Source: Nocardiopsis sp. CNT312 (GTDB lineage: Bacteria; Actinomycetota; Actinomycetes; Streptosporangiales; Streptosporangiaceae). From it: 64,000 nt of DNA. This document shows positions 24,244 through 33,697 of the stretch, piece by piece. The DNA lies in assembly GCF_000515115.1 (NCBI RefSeq), contig NZ_AZXF01000011.1:1-64000 (forward strand). Direction: 5' to 3'. The notes under the pieces were generated by a model. That model made no database searches and was not told where the DNA came from. It was given only the letters and a program-made list of their open reading frames with translations. The first letter of the stretch is position 1. Each line of letters starts with the position of its first letter. The position numbers were made by a program, and so were the translations under genes.

Positions 24244-25416
24244 TCAGGCCTGGAGGACGACGGCGATGCCCTGGCCGACACCGATGCACAACGCCGCCAG
24301 GCCCCAGCCGCCGCGGCGGCGCAGCGTATGGGCCAGGGTACCCAGGACACGGGCCCCGGAGGCGCCGAGCGGGTGACCGATCGAGAGGGCGCCGCCGTTG
24401 GGGTTGACGATGTCGGGGTCCAGACCCTTCCAACTGCGCACGCAGGCCAGGGACTGGGCGGCGAAGGCCTCGTTCAGTTCGACGGCCGACAGGTCGCCCC
24501 AGCCGATGCCGGCGCGTTCGAGCGCGATCTCGGCGGCGCGGACCGGGCCGATCCCGAACACGCCGGGGTCGACACCGGCGACGCCGCGGCTCACGATGCG
24601 CGCGAGGGGGCGCACGCCCATGTTCTCGGCCGCGGCGAGGTCGCCCAGCAGGAGGGCGGCGGCGCCGTCGTTGAGCGGGGAGGCGTTGCCGGCGGTGACG
24701 GTGCCGTCCTCGCGGAAGGCGGGTTTGAGTCCGGCGAGCTTGTCGGCGGAGGTCGCGCGGATGCACTCGTCGCGGTCCAGGTGGGCGCCGGGAACCTGGA
24801 CGATCTCGTCGTCGAAGACCCCGTCGGCCCAGGCCTTGGCGGCCTTGGCGTGGCTGTTCAGGGCAAAGGCGTCCTGCTCCTCGCGGCCGATGCCGTGGCT
24901 CTCGGCGAGGCGCTCGGTGCACTCGCCGAGGGAGAGGGTCCACTGGTCGGGCATCTCGGGGTTCACCATGCGCCAGCCCAGGGTGGTGGAGTGCAGGGTG
25001 GCGTTGGTGGCCGGGAAGCCCTTGGCGGGCTTGGGCAGGACCCAGGGGGCGCGGCTCATGGACTCCACGCCGCCGGCGACGACGACGGAGGCGTCGCCGG
25101 TCTGGATGGCGCGGCTGCCCTGGACGGCGGCCTCCAGTCCGGAGCCGCAGAGGCGGTTGACGGTGGCGCCGGGTACTGAGGTGGGCAGCCCCGCGAGCAG
25201 GGAGGCCATGCGAGCGACGTTGCGGTTCTCCTCGCCCGCGCCGTTGGCGTTGCCGAAGAGGACCTCGTCGATGCTCTCGGGGTCCAGAGGGGCGGTGCGG
25301 TCGACCAGGGAGCGCACGACGTGCGCGGCGAGGTCGTCGGGACGCACGCCGGAGAGCGCCCCGCCGTACCTGCCGAAGGGGGTTCGGACGGCATCGAGGA
25401 CGTAGGCATCGGTCAT
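24244..25416 (-). CDS. pcaF: 3-oxoadipyl-CoA / acetyl-CoA thiolase
   Basis: This 390-residue thiolase should cleave beta-ketoadipyl-CoA to succinyl-CoA and acetyl-CoA. The acyl-accepting Cys90 is in LCGSGLEA, the catalytic His in GHPLGASG and the second Cys in CIGVGQG. The pcaD neighbour and the IclR regulator divergent from it favour the beta-ketoadipate role over a general acetyl-CoA acetyltransferase. AGGAGG lies well placed before the ATG. Confidence 0.88.
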   Translation of the reverse strand: MTDAYVLDAVRTPFGRYGGALSGVRPDDLAAHVVRSLVDRTAPLDPESIDEVLFGNANGAGEENRNVARMASLLAGLPTSVPGATVNRLCGSGLEAAVQGSRAIQTGDASVVVAGGVESMSRAPWVLPKPAKGFPATNATLHSTTLGWRMVNPEMPDQWTLSLGECTERLAESHGIGREEQDAFALNSHAKAAKAWADGVFDDEIVQVPGAHLDRDECIRATSADKLAGLKPAFREDGTVTAGNASPLNDGAAALLLGDLAAAENMGVRPLARIVSRGVAGVDPGVFGIGPVRAAEIALERAGIGWGDLSAVELNEAFAAQSLACVRSWKGLDPDIVNPNGGALSIGHPLGASGARVLGTLAHTLRRRGGWGLAALCIGVGQGIAVVLQA

Positions 25417-25547
25417 CGTGGGCCTCCTGGAGTGGTGCGGTTCGACGGAGCGGGCACCAGTGGACCCAACGCCGTTAGGTCAACGGTCCCGGGGCGGCCG
25501 AGCGAAGGGAATCCACCCCGCCGGAGGACTACCGCCGCCACCCTTGA

Positions 25548-25581
25548 GTTCGTATACTGAACATCAGTTCGCATAAAGAAC
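25548..25581. promoter_or_regulatory. Tandem 15-bp operator, probable PcaR site
   Basis: GTTCGTATACTGAAC (25548-25562) and GTTCGCATAAAGAAC (25567-25581) share the form GTTCG-N6-GAAC and begin 19 bases apart. They lie between the divergent pcaF and IclR genes. PcaR/PcaU-type IclR proteins bind sites of this general shape, so this is the likely control region of both transcripts. Confidence 0.75.
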
Positions 25582-25709
25582 AAGCAAGCTTGACCGTAGT
25601 CCCCCGCCCATCGGCGGTCAAGCGGCGAACCCGTACCGCCCGCGTCCGCGGTATGGGAGCATCGCTGCGAAACCAGCATCCGCCCCAGCCCCCGAGCAGG
25701 AAAGACGCC

Positions 25710-26513
25710 ATGCCCCCCGCAGAAGAACCGGCCCGCGACACCCATTTCGTGCAGTCCCTGGAACGGGGGCTGTCGGTCATCCGCGCGTTCTCCGCCGAGC
25801 ATCCGTCGATGACGCTGAGCGACGTCGCTCGCACGACCGGCCTCACCCGCGCCGCCGCCCGGCGCTTCCTCCTCACCCTGGTCGACCTGGGCTACGTGCG
25901 CACTGACGGCCGCCTGTTCTCCCTCACCCCCCGGGTCCTGGACCTGGGCTACGCCTACGTGGCCTCCGCCGGGCTCCCCGACCTGGCCCAGCCCCACCTG
26001 GAGGACCTGTCCTCCAGGGTCCGGGAATCGGTGTCGGTGTCGGTCCTGGACGGCGACGACATCGTCTACGTCGCGCGCGTGGCGACCCTGCGGATCATGA
26101 CCGTGGCGATCACCGTGGGCACCCGCTTTCCCGCCGCGGCCACCTCCATGGGCCGGGTACTGCTGGCCGGCTTCGACGGGGACGAGCTGGACTCCTTCCT
26201 GGCCAGGGCGGAGCTGCGCAAACTGACCGAGGCCACCATCACCGACCCCGGCGAGCTGCGCGCCGAGATCCACCGCGTGCGCGAGCAGGGCTACGCCGTG
26301 GTGGACCAGGAACTGGAGGCGGGGCTGCGCTCCCTGGCCGCCCCCATCCGCGACGGTTCCGGTCGGGTCATCGCGGCGGCGAACGTGTCCGCGCACGCGG
26401 GCCGCTCCTCCGTGGAGAACGTCTACCGCGACCTGCTGCCCGCCCTGTTGGAGACCACCGGGCGGATCGAGGCCGACCTGGCCGCGGTGGGGCGCCGCAG
26501 CGCCGACCTCTGA
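25710..26513 (+). CDS. pcaR: IclR-family regulator of the pca genes (PcaR-like)
   Basis: This 267-residue regulator has an N-terminal winged helix (QSLERGLSVIRAFSAEHPSMTLSDVARTTGLTRAAARRFLLTL, about 14-60) and a C-terminal IclR effector domain ending with SAHAGRSS. The close match to the protocatechuate-regulator branch (FVQSLERGLSVI, LGYV) and the divergent pcaF support control by beta-ketoadipate. The ATG at 25710 has AGGAAAG upstream; longer frame extensions run back into the operator. Confidence 0.87.
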   Translation: MPPAEEPARDTHFVQSLERGLSVIRAFSAEHPSMTLSDVARTTGLTRAAARRFLLTLVDLGYVRTDGRLFSLTPRVLDLGYAYVASAGLPDLAQPHLEDLSSRVRESVSVSVLDGDDIVYVARVATLRIMTVAITVGTRFPAAATSMGRVLLAGFDGDELDSFLARAELRKLTEATITDPGELRAEIHRVREQGYAVVDQELEAGLRSLAAPIRDGSGRVIAAANVSAHAGRSSVENVYRDLLPALLETTGRIEADLAAVGRRSADL

Positions 26514-26562
26514 GCCGTGCTCCGCGCCCGCTCAGGACACGTGGGCACCCGCGTGCGCCGGC

Positions 26563-27096
26563 TCAGGGCTCCTGGCCGGCGGGGCGCAGCCGGAACACCT
26601 GGAGGGTCATGCCGTAGTACTTCTCCGTCTCGCCCACCCACTCCATCCCCAGGCGGCGCGCGACCGCGATCGCCGGTTCGTTGTCCGGCCGGGCGACGGC
26701 GAAGATCTCCTCCAGCCCCTGCTCGAACGCCCACTCGATGATGGCCCGCCCGACCTCGGTGGCGTAGCCCTTGCCCCACTGGTCCGGGCGCAGCGCCCAG
26801 GTCAGCTCGAAGTCCTCGTCGAAGGGCGGCAACTGCTTGACCGACAGTCCGCCCACCAGTGCGCCGTCGTCTCCGCGTACCACCGCCCAGCAGCCCGCGG
26901 GTGGGACGAGATTGGGGCTCGCCTCAATCCACGCCCTCAGAATCGATCGCATCTCCTGGATGCCGGTCACCGGGTGCCATTCCGGCGTCAGCCAGCGCGC
27001 CACGTCCTCGGCCCCGTAGATCCGCAGGGCCGCCTCCGCGTCGCCCGGCTCCCACTCCCGGATGAGGAGTCGGTCGGTTGGCAGCTCAAGGCTCAT
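26563..27096 (-). CDS. GNAT-family N-acetyltransferase
   Basis: This 177-residue RimJ/RimL-like acetyltransferase starts LELPTDRLLIREWEPGDAEA. The acetyl-CoA site is seen in LRPDQWGKGYATEVGRAII, and the C-terminal ARPDNEPAIAVARRLGM block is typical. The acceptor could be an amine of an antibiotic, a small molecule or a protein N terminus; nothing in context decides. The ATG at 27096 fits the family start. Confidence 0.85.
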   Translation of the reverse strand: MSLELPTDRLLIREWEPGDAEAALRIYGAEDVARWLTPEWHPVTGIQEMRSILRAWIEASPNLVPPAGCWAVVRGDDGALVGGLSVKQLPPFDEDFELTWALRPDQWGKGYATEVGRAIIEWAFEQGLEEIFAVARPDNEPAIAVARRLGMEWVGETEKYYGMTLQVFRLRPAGQEP

Positions 27097-27147
27097 ACGT
27101 TCCACGGTAACCCGGACGAAACGCCCGCGACAGGGGGCAGCGAAAAG

Positions 27148-27227
27148 AGCGGGAAGCCCTGTCTCCCAAGCCTTCCCGCTGCTGAAACGGCGCTCGCGTA
27201 CCTGGGCGTGGCCCCCGGATGGGGGCC
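27148..27227 (-). terminator. Two hairpins after the alpha/beta hydrolase gene
   Basis: GGCCCCC-GGAT-GGGGGCC at 27210-27227 starts 17 bases beyond the stop at 27245. A second pair of 9-base arms (27148-27156 and 27172-27180) follows. They lie between the hydrolase and the GNAT gene on the same strand and probably end the hydrolase transcript. Confidence 0.6.
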
Positions 27228-27244
27228 CCTTGACCGAACCCGGG

Positions 27245-28078
27245 CTACTTCTCCCCCAGGACCTCGCGCAGGCGAGCGGCGAACGGCTCGGGGGCGTCGG
27301 AGAACCCGCTGTGCCCTCCGGGGAACATCGCGGGCCGGACACCGAGTCCGGCGGCGAGCGCCATGGAGGTGCGGTCGCACAGTTGCCCGGCCGAGTCCTC
27401 CCCGATACCGGGCACCACGCGCACCGGCGCGGAGCGCAGCGCCTCGAAGTCGGGACGCCAGCGCGTGGTCTCCCGCAGGTCGAAGGCGAAGAACCGGCGC
27501 TCGTCGGCGACCTCACCGGGACCACGCTCGCCCCCGAACATCTGCTCCAGGGCTTCCTCCGGCACGTCCAGGCCGGCCACCGACATGAACAGCCGCCACG
27601 CACCGACCGCGTCGCCGGAGCCGTGCAGGGCGACCATCTCCTCGGTCGCGGCGTGCAGCTTCTCGCGGTCCTCCAGGAGGTCTTCCAGGGGCGCCTCGTG
27701 GGCGACGACGGTGTGCACGAGTTCGGGGCGGTCCTGGACGAGCGCCAGGGCCGTGACGGCACCGCCGCTGGACCCCAGGACGGCAGCCGGACCGGCGTCG
27801 AGGCGGGCCAGGAGCCGGGCCAGGTCGTCGGCGCGCACGGCGACGGGCACGCCCCGGGCGGGGTCCTCGACCGGACTGCGGCCGATGCCGCGCGGGTCGG
27901 TGGTCAGCACGGTGTGGTCGGCGGCGAGCAGGTCGGCCAGCGGGGCGAAGGGCCCCGCGGCCATCGGGGAGCCGACGAGCGCGACCGGCGGCCCCTCCCC
28001 GCGCACCTCGTAGTAGAGGGTCGCGCCGGGAACGGCGAGGGTGCCGGTGCGGACGGCATCACTGGTCGGGTGCTTCAC
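27245..28078 (-). CDS. Alpha/beta hydrolase
   Basis: This 277-residue alpha/beta-fold hydrolase of unknown substrate has the nucleophile elbow GSSGGAV in place of a classical GxSxG context, TTDPRGIGRS before it and the late His in FPGGHSGF. The GTG at 28078 is preferred because GGGAGG precedes it; the upstream extension has no ribosome site. It stands next to the rhamnose operon but has no visible link to it. Confidence 0.82.
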   Translation of the reverse strand: MKHPTSDAVRTGTLAVPGATLYYEVRGEGPPVALVGSPMAAGPFAPLADLLAADHTVLTTDPRGIGRSPVEDPARGVPVAVRADDLARLLARLDAGPAAVLGSSGGAVTALALVQDRPELVHTVVAHEAPLEDLLEDREKLHAATEEMVALHGSGDAVGAWRLFMSVAGLDVPEEALEQMFGGERGPGEVADERRFFAFDLRETTRWRPDFEALRSAPVRVVPGIGEDSAGQLCDRTSMALAAGLGVRPAMFPGGHSGFSDAPEPFAARLREVLGEK

Positions 28079-28162
28079 GGAAAATCCTCCCGGTTTGTAG
28101 CCACGGAGACGGGACTGCACTTCCGTGTCTACCGTCCGGCACCGACCTTCGCGCGGACCGGC

Positions 28163-28480
28163 TCAGTCAAGGTGGAAGATCTCCGGCAGCGGGGCCATGT
28201 TCTCGTCGGCGCGGCCCTCGATGTCCTCGAACAGGGGCGCCATCTCCGCCTGCCAGCGGGCGTTGACGTCGGCGGTCTCCATCGCGGCGCGGGCGGCCTC
28301 GAAGTCCTCGGTCTCCAGGTAGCCGATGACCAGTCCCTCATCGGTGCAGAACAGCGAGTAGTTGTTCCAGCCGGCGGCGCTGAGCGCCTCGCGCATCTCC
28401 GGCCACACGGCGGCGTGCGCTTCCTTGTATTGGGTGAGGCGGTCCTTCTTGACCTTGAGGGTGAAGCAGATGCGCTGCAC
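28163..28480 (-). CDS. rhaM: L-rhamnose mutarotase
   Basis: This 105-residue dimeric alpha-beta barrel protein interconverts alpha and beta L-rhamnose. It starts RICFTLKVKKDRLTQYKEAHAAVWPEM, with the family His in the KEAHAAVWPEM segment, and has the NNYSLF and GYLETEDF blocks; the length is the family norm. It is the last gene of the uptake operon and the clearest pointer to a rhamnose-like substrate. Confidence 0.93.
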   Translation of the reverse strand: MQRICFTLKVKKDRLTQYKEAHAAVWPEMREALSAAGWNNYSLFCTDEGLVIGYLETEDFEAARAAMETADVNARWQAEMAPLFEDIEGRADENMAPLPEIFHLD

Positions 28481-28520
28481 GGCGCTCCTTTCGAACAGGG
28501 GGCTCGCCCCGGACGCGGAC

Positions 28521-28550
28521 GGGGCGGGCGGGAGTGCTCCCGCCCGCCCC
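28521..28550 (-). terminator. 14-bp perfect GC hairpin between rhaS and rhaM
   Basis: Two perfectly complementary 14-base arms (28521-28534, 28537-28550) flank a 2-base loop. It follows the rhaS stop by about 30 bases and probably causes partial termination or 3' stabilisation, raising binding-protein expression relative to rhaM. Confidence 0.7.
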
Positions 28551-28579
28551 GGGCCCCTCCATGAGGGGTCGTCGACCCG

Positions 28580-29650
28580 TTAGAAGTCGAAGTCGTCGAC
28601 GTTGTCGGCGTTGAAGCGCGTCGGCTCGCCGAGCACGATCTCGCCGTCGGCGCCGACGGTGTACTCACCCAGCTCACCGGCCTGGAAGGTCTCGCCCTCG
28701 GCACCGGTGATCTGGCCCGCCTTGAGCGCGGCACCGGCGTAGCCCGCCAGGTAGCCCAGGTCACTCGGGTTCCACAGGGCGAACTCCTCGACGGTGCCGT
28801 CGTGGATGTACTGGGACATCTGGTTGGGCGTGCCCAGACCGGTGACGGCGACCTCGCCCTTGTACTCGGAGTCGCTGACGTAGCGGGCTGCGGCGGCCAC
28901 GCCGACGGTGGTCGGGGAGACGACGCCGTCCAGGTCCGGGTAGGACTGCATGAGGCCCTGCATCTTCTGGAAGGAGTCCAGGTCGTCGTCGTTGCCGTAG
29001 ACGACGTCGACCATCTCCAGGTCGGCGTACTCCTCGTTCTCGGCCATGACCTCCTCCATCGCGGCGATCCAGGCGTTCTGGTTCGTCGCGTTGGGGGTGG
29101 CGGACAGGACGGCGAAGGTGCCCTCGCCGCCGATCTGCTCGGAGATCATCTCCACCAGCGCAGTCCCGATGAGCTCGTCGGAGGACTGGTTGACGAAGAT
29201 GTCGGTGCAGTTGGCGTTGGAGTCGTAGCCGACGATGGCCGATCCGTTGTCACGGGCCTCGTTCAGCGCGGGGCAGACCGCGTCGGGGTCGTTGGCCGCG
29301 ATGACGATGACGTCACTGCCCGCCTGGCTGGCGGCGTTGATGTACTCCACCTGGGAGTCGGCGGTGGGCTCGGTTCCGCCGCGCTCGGTGAAGTTTCCGG
29401 CCAGCTCCTCGACGGCCACCGCACCGCCCGCGTTGACGATGTCGGAGTAGGGGTTGTTGAGCTGCTTGGGCAGGAAGTCGATGTTCAGGCCCTCGGGGAT
29501 CTCCGCGTTCGGGTCGGCCGTACCCGTCGGCCCGGTGGTCTCGGAGTCCTGCGCGTCGTCGATGGTCGTACCGCCGCAGGCGGAGGCGAACAGGACGGCC
29601 GCGGCCGCGGGAGCCGCGAAGAGCGCACGGCGGAAGAGGGGATGCTTCAT
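28580..29650 (-). CDS. rhaS: Rhamnose-type ABC transporter substrate-binding lipoprotein
   Basis: This 356-residue periplasmic-binding-protein-like lipoprotein has an h-region AALFAAPAAAAVLFASAC with a lipobox ending in Cys25. The fold follows the RbsB/RhaS group (LPKQLNNPYSD, VIAANDPDAVCPAL, GLGTPNQMSQYI). It should capture a sugar outside the cell for RhaP/RhaQ. It lies 32 bases after rhaQ. Confidence 0.9.
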   Translation of the reverse strand: MKHPLFRRALFAAPAAAAVLFASACGGTTIDDAQDSETTGPTGTADPNAEIPEGLNIDFLPKQLNNPYSDIVNAGGAVAVEELAGNFTERGGTEPTADSQVEYINAASQAGSDVIVIAANDPDAVCPALNEARDNGSAIVGYDSNANCTDIFVNQSSDELIGTALVEMISEQIGGEGTFAVLSATPNATNQNAWIAAMEEVMAENEEYADLEMVDVVYGNDDDLDSFQKMQGLMQSYPDLDGVVSPTTVGVAAAARYVSDSEYKGEVAVTGLGTPNQMSQYIHDGTVEEFALWNPSDLGYLAGYAGAALKAGQITGAEGETFQAGELGEYTVGADGEIVLGEPTRFNADNVDDFDF

Positions 29651-29682
29651 CTTGATTCTCCGTGTGTTCGTTCTGACCGGAG

Positions 29683-30750
29683 TCAGGTGGTGGAAACGGG
29701 CGCGGGTGCGACGGTGACCGGCGCTTTCTCGACGGCGCGTCGTCTGCGCCGTTCCTTGGCCTTGGCCACCACGTTGGGTGCGACGACCGAGGCGATCAGG
29801 ATCAGACCGGTGATGACCTGGAGGACCTCACTGGTGAGCCCGAAGAGTTGGAGGGAGTTGCGGATGGCGCCCAGCAGGAGCACACCGCCCAGGACGCCCA
29901 CGATGGTGCCGACGCCGCCGAAGATCGACACTCCGCCGAGCAGGACGGCGGCGACGACCTGCAGCTCCAGCCCCATGGCGGTGTCGGCGCGGGAGGTGCC
30001 GTACTGCAGCGTCCAGAAGACGCCGGCCGCCGAGGCGACCAGCCCGCTGGCCACGAACAGCCCGAACTTGGTCCACAGGACGGACACGCCCGTGAAGCGG
30101 GCGGCGACGTCGTTGTTGCCGATGTCGAACAGGGAGCGGCCGAAGGCGGTGGCGTGCAGCAGGACGCCGAACAGCACCGCCAGGACGGCGATGACCACCG
30201 CGATCCACGGCAGGCCCTCAAGGCCCAGGAAGGGGTCGCGGGCACCGCTGACCCACTCGCGCGGGTAGCTGGCCACGGCACGGTCGCCCAGCAGGACGTA
30301 GGCCAGGCCCCGGTACAGGGCCATGGTGCCGATGGTCACGGCCAGGGACGGCAGTCCGCACAGGGTGACCAGGACTCCGTTGAAGGCGCCCAGGAGCACG
30401 CCGACCGCCAGACAGATCACGACGGCCGTCTGGATCGGGAGGCCCATCTCCCAGAGCACGCCCATGGTCGCGCTGGTCAGGGCCAGGGTGCTGGCCACCG
30501 AGAGGTCGATCTCCCCGGTGACGATGATCAGCGTCATCGGCAGCGCCATCAGGGCGATGGCCGCGATGCTCAGGAACAGGAAGCTGATGTTGCGGTCGGT
30601 CGCGAAGTTCTCGGCGAAGAAGCTCGCGACGAACAGGACGATCACCAGCGCGCCCAGTACGGGGCTCTCACGCCGCCTCAGGACCGACAGGAGCCGGCCG
30701 CCCGGGCCGGGCGCGGCCCCGGTCCTCTGCGTGGTGCGTTCAGGCGCCAC
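29683..30750 (-). CDS. rhaQ: Rhamnose-type ABC transporter permease
   Basis: This 355-residue inner-membrane permease of the BPD_transp_2 (RbsC-like) family has eight or more hydrophobic segments and the family signature ITGEIDLSVASTLALTSA. It pairs with RhaP to form the channel. The GTG at 30750 has GGAGGAGG upstream and overlaps the rhaP end by 11 bases, implying translational coupling. Confidence 0.92.
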   Translation of the reverse strand: MAPERTTQRTGAAPGPGGRLLSVLRRRESPVLGALVIVLFVASFFAENFATDRNISFLFLSIAAIALMALPMTLIIVTGEIDLSVASTLALTSATMGVLWEMGLPIQTAVVICLAVGVLLGAFNGVLVTLCGLPSLAVTIGTMALYRGLAYVLLGDRAVASYPREWVSGARDPFLGLEGLPWIAVVIAVLAVLFGVLLHATAFGRSLFDIGNNDVAARFTGVSVLWTKFGLFVASGLVASAAGVFWTLQYGTSRADTAMGLELQVVAAVLLGGVSIFGGVGTIVGVLGGVLLLGAIRNSLQLFGLTSEVLQVITGLILIASVVAPNVVAKAKERRRRRAVEKAPVTVAPAPVSTT

Positions 30751-31795
30751 TGGAACCTCCTCCTCGAAGCTTGCGTGCGTTGCGCGCGGCCAGGACCCGG
30801 TCCAGGCCGATGGCGGCGAGGATCAGGGCGCCCACGACGGCCTCCTGCCAGAACCCGTTGACCTGCCAGATGGGCAGGGCCGCGGTGATGGTCGTCATGA
30901 GGACCGCGCCGATGGCGGCGCCGAAGACGGTGCCGACACCGCCGGCGATGGCGACGCCGCCGACGACGGCCGCGGCGACGACCTGGAGTTCCATGCCGGT
31001 GCCGACGGTGGAGTCGACCGTGCCGTAGCGCGCGGTGAACAGGACCCCGGCCAGCCCGGCGAGTGCGCCGTTGACGACGAACGCGGTGAGGACGCGGCGG
31101 CCCGCGGGGATGCCGGACAGGCGCGCGGCGTCGGCGTTGGAGCCGATCGCGTACATCTCGCGACCGGAGCGGAAGCGGGACATGGAGAAGCCGACCACGG
31201 CCACCACCGCGATGGCGACGAGGGCGGGCAGCGGGATCCCCAGGACGCCGACCCTGCCCAGCTCCAGGAAGGAGGAGGGCATGTCGACCGCGTTGACCTG
31301 GGCACCGGAGGCCCACCAGTGGTTGAAGCCCCGGTAGACGTACATGGTGCCCAGGGTCACCACGAGCGCGGGGACCCGGACGGTGGTGACCAGCGCGCCG
31401 TTGAGCAGGCCCGCGAACGCGCCGATGGCCACGCCGGCGGCCATGACGACGGGCGTGGGCAGGCCGGGGAAGGCCACGAAGAGCGTGCCCGTGCCGAAGG
31501 CGGCCAGCCCCATGACCGAGCCGACGGACAGGTCGACGTTCTTGGTGATGAGCACGAGGGCCTGGCCGACCGCGAGGACGGACAGGACGGTGGCGCCCAG
31601 GAACAGGTCGCGGACGCCCTGGGTGGACAGGAACCCGGGGTTGTGCAGCCAGGTGGCGGCGATGAGCGCGACCACGGCGAGCAGGACGCCGAGTTCGCGG
31701 AACTGCGGGAGGCGGCGCGGGCGGCGCGCGCCGGTGGGCGGGGGCGCCGGCGCCGCGGGGGGCGCGGGCGGCGCGCCGGTGTCGGACAGGGTCAC
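30740..31795 (-). CDS. rhaP: Rhamnose-type ABC transporter permease
   Basis: This 351-residue RbsC-like permease has the signature ITKNVDLSVGSVMGLAAF and multiple membrane helices. The N-terminal 30 residues are Ala/Pro-rich and cytoplasmic. The GTG at 31795 has AAGGAGG 4 bases upstream; a longer frame reaching into rhaT lacks a ribosome site and is rejected. It forms the second half of the channel with RhaQ. Confidence 0.92.
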   Translation of the reverse strand: MTLSDTGAPPAPPAAPAPPPTGARRPRRLPQFRELGVLLAVVALIAATWLHNPGFLSTQGVRDLFLGATVLSVLAVGQALVLITKNVDLSVGSVMGLAAFGTGTLFVAFPGLPTPVVMAAGVAIGAFAGLLNGALVTTVRVPALVVTLGTMYVYRGFNHWWASGAQVNAVDMPSSFLELGRVGVLGIPLPALVAIAVVAVVGFSMSRFRSGREMYAIGSNADAARLSGIPAGRRVLTAFVVNGALAGLAGVLFTARYGTVDSTVGTGMELQVVAAAVVGGVAIAGGVGTVFGAAIGAVLMTTITAALPIWQVNGFWQEAVVGALILAAIGLDRVLAARNARKLRGGGSSGA

Positions 31796-31835
31796 GACGC
31801 CTCCTTGCCGGGGACGGGTGCGGTTCGGGGGAGCA

Positions 31836-33356
31836 TCAGGCGGCCTCCTGCGTACGCTGGCCGGTAGCCGCGTACATGACGGACTCCTCGGTGGCCTCGG
31901 AGCGGTCCAGTTCGGCGGTGACGCGGCCCTCGTGCATGACCAGGACGCGGTCGGCCATGCCCAGGACCTCGGGGAGCTCACTGGAGACCATGACGATCGC
32001 CAGGCCCTCACCGGCCAGCTCCGAGAGGAGGCGGTGGACCTCGGACTTGGTGCCGACGTCGATGCCCCGGGTGGGCTCGTCGACGAACAGCACGCGCGGC
32101 TCGGTCGACAGCCACTTGGCCAGGACGACCTTCTGCTGGTTGCCGCCGGACAGGGTGCCGACGGTGTCGCCGAGCGCGCCGAACTTGAGCCGGAGGCGCT
32201 CGCCCCAGTGGCGGGCGGAGTCGCGCTCGGCGCGGGAGGCGAGCCAGCCGAAGCGGCTGAGCGCGCGGCGCCGGGTGGACGTGGCGTTGCGTTGGATGGA
32301 GGCCTCCATCACCAGGCCCTGCTGGCGGCGGTCCTCGGGGACGAGCGCCATACCGGCGTCCATGGCGGCCTTGACCCTGCCCGGGGCGAGGGGCTCGCCG
32401 TGCGCGCGGACCGTGCCGGAGTCGTAGCGGTCCACCCCGAAGACGGCGCGGACGACCTCGCTGCGTCCGGCGCCCACGAGCCCGGCCAGGGCGACGATCT
32501 CACCGGCGCGGACGGTGAAGGACACGTCCGAGAAGGCGCCCGCGCGGGTCAGGCCCTCGACCTCCAGGAGGGTGTCCCCGGGGGTGGTCTCGGTCTTGGG
32601 GAAGAGGTCGGAGACGTCGCGGCCGACCATGCGGCGCACGACGGTGTCCACGTCCAGGTCGGCGGTGGGGTCGCAGGAGACGAAGGCCCCGTCGCGCACG
32701 ACCGTGATCCGGTCGCACAGGGAGAAGACCTCGTCGAAGCGGTGCGAGATGAACAGCAGGGCGGCACCGGAGTCGCGCAGGGAGCGGGCGACCTTGAACA
32801 GGCGCTCGGCCTCCACGCCCGACAGCGCGGCCGTGGGCTCGTCCATGATGAGCACGCGCGCCTCACGGGTGATCGCCTTGGCGATCTCGATGAGCTGCTG
32901 GTCGGCGATGGACAGCCCGCGCGCGGGGCGGTCGGGGTCGATCTCCACGCCCAGACGGGCGAAGGCCTCCCGAGTGCGCCGGCGCATGTGGGCCCGGTCG
33001 ATGGTGCCGAAGCGGGTACACGGCTGTCGGCCGACGTAGATGTTCTCGGCGACCGACAGGTCGGGGAAGAGCGTGGGCTCCTGGTAGATCACCGCGACCC
33101 CGGCCCGCTGGGAGTCCGCTGGTGCGTGAAACTCGGCCGCCCGGCCGTCGACGAGGACCTGGCCTGTGTCGGGACGGTGGACCCCCGCGATGGTCTTGAC
33201 CAGGGTGGACTTTCCGGCGCCGTTCTCGCCGACGAGGGCGTGGATCTCCCCCGCCCGGAGTTCGAGGGACAGTCCACGCAGGGCTTTGACACTGCCGAAG
33301 GACTTCGTCACATCGACCAGCGCCAGTGGTGGGGCCTGTGCCGCCTGCTGCGCCAC
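31836..33356 (-). CDS. rhaT: Rhamnose-type ABC transporter ATPase (two ABC domains)
   Basis: This 506-residue fused double ATPase is of the RbsA type. The first domain has Walker [10 protein letters not shown] near residue 40, signature [15 protein letters not shown] and Walker [11 protein letters not shown]. The second has a degenerate Walker A (GLVGAGRSE), signature [14 protein letters not shown] and Walker [12 protein letters not shown]. It energises RhaP/RhaQ. The GTG at 33356 has AAGGAGG upstream. It is the first gene of the operon. Confidence 0.93.
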   Translation of the reverse strand: MAQQAAQAPPLALVDVTKSFGSVKALRGLSLELRAGEIHALVGENGAGKSTLVKTIAGVHRPDTGQVLVDGRAAEFHAPADSQRAGVAVIYQEPTLFPDLSVAENIYVGRQPCTRFGTIDRAHMRRRTREAFARLGVEIDPDRPARGLSIADQQLIEIAKAITREARVLIMDEPTAALSGVEAERLFKVARSLRDSGAALLFISHRFDEVFSLCDRITVVRDGAFVSCDPTADLDVDTVVRRMVGRDVSDLFPKTETTPGDTLLEVEGLTRAGAFSDVSFTVRAGEIVALAGLVGAGRSEVVRAVFGVDRYDSGTVRAHGEPLAPGRVKAAMDAGMALVPEDRRQQGLVMEASIQRNATSTRRRALSRFGWLASRAERDSARHWGERLRLKFGALGDTVGTLSGGNQQKVVLAKWLSTEPRVLFVDEPTRGIDVGTKSEVHRLLSELAGEGLAIVMVSSELPEVLGMADRVLVMHEGRVTAELDRSEATEESVMYAATGQRTQEAA

Positions 33357-33427
33357 GTGCGCCCTCCTTCCTCTGGTGCTTCGGGTCCGTTCCCGGCTTG
33401 ACCCCCTAGGGCCTAGCCATGTCCCGA

Positions 33428-33597
33428 AAAACGTTTTAATGTGAAAGGGATGTTAAGCGCCCCACACACTCACGTCAAGGGGAGTTTCAGGGAATCCGCT
33501 GGTAGACAGATCAGCATCGCGTGCGGAACCGGACATCCGACGCGGACACCGCGCTCCGGTTGCACTGCTCCCGGAAACACCGTGTTGACACGTTTCA
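33428..33597. promoter_or_regulatory. LacI-type operator candidates in the rhaT/LacI divergent region
   Basis: The 341-base gap 33357-33697 holds no gene. AAAACGTTTT (33428-33437) is a perfect palindrome with the central CG of LacI-family operators, about 70 bases from rhaT. TGACACGTTTCA (33586-33597) is a one-change version of a TGAAACGTTTCA-like site and overlaps a TTGACA -35 box (33585-33590) about 110 bases before the LacI start. Confidence 0.6.
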
Positions 33598-33697
33598 ATC
33601 CGAGTGTGACCATGATCGCCCATGTGGGGGACCTGATCAGTAGCATGCGACCACGTCGCCCGATCCTTTCCCTCCAGCACGCCCGGGAGTACCGTAC

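Noticed and set aside
23350..26513. Complete beta-ketoadipate operon
   Set aside because: Only pcaD, pcaF and a regulator are present; no pcaG/H, pcaB, pcaC or pcaI/J was found in the window.
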